From Strix aluco (lineage: Eukaryota > Chordata > Aves > Strigiformes > Strigidae), in NCBI RefSeq assembly GCF_031877795.1, contig NC_133971.1, positions 95,610,654 through 95,674,653 of the forward strand: a DNA stretch of 64,000 nt, in the 5' to 3' direction. The notes under the pieces were generated by a model that ran no database searches, had not been told where the DNA came from, and worked only from the letters and a program-made list of their open reading frames with translations. Numbering within the stretch: position 1 is the stretch's first letter; each line of letters opens with the position of its first letter. Both the position numbers and the translations under genes were made by a program. Below are positions 62,307 to 64,000 of this stretch, piece after piece.

Positions 62307-64000
62307 CTGTAACACAGGAGGGAAACGCCGCTGGCCGCCGGTGCCGGAGCCCGCAGGACCGACGGCTCCGGGCCCCGGAAAACTCTGTCCCCAACGGGGC
62401 TACAGGGCTGCGCCGCTTCGGCATAAAGCCACGGACTTTAATTTAAAAAAATGAAGCTGAACTGAGCAACAACGCTCGCGTCATCCCGCGATGCTTCCTG
62501 AGAGTCACATCGCTCAGGCTTCTAAGGCTCCTGCTGCTTTATTCCTGCTCTGGTATCACAAACCCAAGTACATAAACTCCCGTTGTAACAAATTTCATCA
62601 GAGACAAAAATCTGAACATTGAAACAACACACACCGAAGCCCACAGAACGAGGATGGGCTAATGAGCTCTGGAGATGCCTCAACTTGGGAAATGATTAGA
62701 TAATTCCTGAATTTTGAATGTTTCCACATCCAGAAAGTTTTGGGAGTTGTTTCGTTGCTGCTTTTTGTTTGTTTGTTTAAAAAGAGAGTAGCACCGCTTG
62801 TGTGGTTTCTCCTTTTAGGGATTTCACAGCTTGTGCCCCTGTGCTCATCCTTCAGGCCAGTTCACCACCGAGGCACTGAGGAGTGGAAAAAAGGCTCCCC
62901 AGATTTTATCAAGTCAAACAGTTGGCTGCGTATTTTGCGTTTAACTAGACATGCTGAAATGGAATCATAATAACGCAGCGAAATGTATTTTCTACTGGAA
63001 GAATGCCAATGTGTTCACAAAAAAAAAAAAAGAAAAGGTAACTTTTCTGTAACGATCAGCAGACCTGAAGGACAGGCACGTGGGTTTTTTCAAACTACAG
63101 GAGTTGGTCTAATAAAAAATTATGATGTCTCACCTACAGCCCTGCCTTATTTATACACTTCAAACACCCTGGCAGCAGCAGCACCTCTAGCATCACCTTC
63201 CCATGGCTGTTTGAACAGTCATTTAACTCAGATTGATGGCTTCAACACGAATCTGTGAGAAGATAACATTTAAAACCGCAGAACGGCCTGAGCGCTACAA
63301 AGGGTAAATATTTGGCATCATTAGAACCCTATTAATCCCCAGCTTTGTAAGTCCACGGGAGTTTCACAGCAGGTTGGCTCTTGGGGTGGTATATTTGTGT
63401 TTTAAGCCAAGAGCAGCGTTGACTTTCTAGTCGTGGCCTGTATTTTGTCCAGACGCAGATGCCCCACCCAGGAGGTGACCAGCAGGGCCAGTGCTCTGAG
63501 CGATGGCCTCTCCCCTCCCGCGAGGATCCGCCAGCACTGGCGGAGGAGCAGTGGGCAGGAGGGGCCAGTGGTCACTCTTGCCCACGTCCCTGCCTGCTGC
63601 TGCTCCTCCGCCAGCAGCCAGCTCGTCCTCCCGTGGCAGCTGCCTAACCCAGACACCAGCATCCTCGAACGAAGAGACACGAGACGAGGACCCGGTCACC
63701 CGGAGCTGAGCCATCCCCAGGGACACTGAGCAGCGCCCGTGACCTTCAGGTGGTGGGGACACAAAAGTGGGTTGGTTTTTGTGGTGTTTTTTTTCCTAAT
63801 TGTGGGAATTGGAAAGCGTATATAGAATAAAATCTAATCCCTTGCCCCGCAAAGACTTTAGCCTAGCAGTCCTGCTGAATTAAACAGATTTACTTACCCT
63901 TTATTTAGCCTAAAGCAGAGTATGTGTAGAAGGGTTTAAAAGCTGGCTGTTTTGCCCTAAATGTGGCAAAAGATGAGTACCCTAATGGCGTGTGGATCTT
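62307..64000 (-). other. TCF4 intron, right-hand part running off the window
   Basis: The sequence upstream of the first visible exon. Neither the expected preceding exon (ending FFMQ in human) nor a repeat was recognised. A GC-rich stretch at 63450-63720 has open frames in several phases but no recognised product. Confidence 0.75.

Noticed and set aside
62307..64000. The upstream TCF4 exon ending FFMQ
   Set aside because: No matching coding sequence with a donor was found to the right edge, so it lies outside the window.

Overview
The window is vertebrate, almost certainly avian, nuclear DNA. The evidence is long introns with GT-AG splice sites, one spliced gene whose encoded protein is nearly identical to a vertebrate transcription factor, and a transposon load made almost entirely of CR1 LINE fragments. 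No bacterial, viral or organellar gene organisation was seen. The species cannot be named from the sequence. In chicken this gene lies on chromosome Z, so a Z location is a reasonable but untested inference.

The only gene I can support is the 3' half of TCF4 (E2-2/ITF2), a class I basic helix-loop-helix E-protein, on the minus strand. Ten coding exons lie between 62306 and 24873. Joined in frame they give 452 residues and end in the bHLH domain and the conserved C-terminus. A noncoding last exon (24608 to about 20150) carries a roughly 4.5 kb 3' UTR. The promoters, first exons and N-terminal activation domain lie to the right of the window. Exon phases match across every junction, and I see no frameshift or premature stop.

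Layout: 1-20150 is intergenic DNA downstream of TCF4, with CR1 fragments, simple repeats and no supportable gene. 20150-24608 is the terminal 3' UTR exon. 24609-24866 is a short intron inside the 3' UTR that appears to use a GC-AG splice pair. 24867-25009 is the stop-codon exon, 25452-25681 the bHLH exon, and 27702-27864 the exon with the paired donors that make the plus/minus RSRS isoforms. 28651-28786 is followed on its upstream side by a small CpG-rich block and a 14 kb intron holding a G-rich minisatellite and several CR1s. The remaining exons are at 42813-43016, 45208-45284, 47883-47961, 49243-49310, 58742-58874 and 62173-62306.

The CR1s fall into at least three age or subfamily groups. 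Five near-identical copies (10.4, 13.7, 32.7, 42.1 and 54.5 kb) look young. Two (1.4 and 11.1 kb) belong to a different subfamily, and several are old and decayed. One young copy appears to be inserted into an old copy (53.1-56.1 kb).

I found no undescribed biological system. The observations most worth checking concern RNA processing: the GC-AG 3' UTR intron, the tandem donors, a NAGNAG acceptor that would add or drop one alanine, a second possible 3' UTR intron, and a miR-137 seed match overlapping the distal poly(A) signal.
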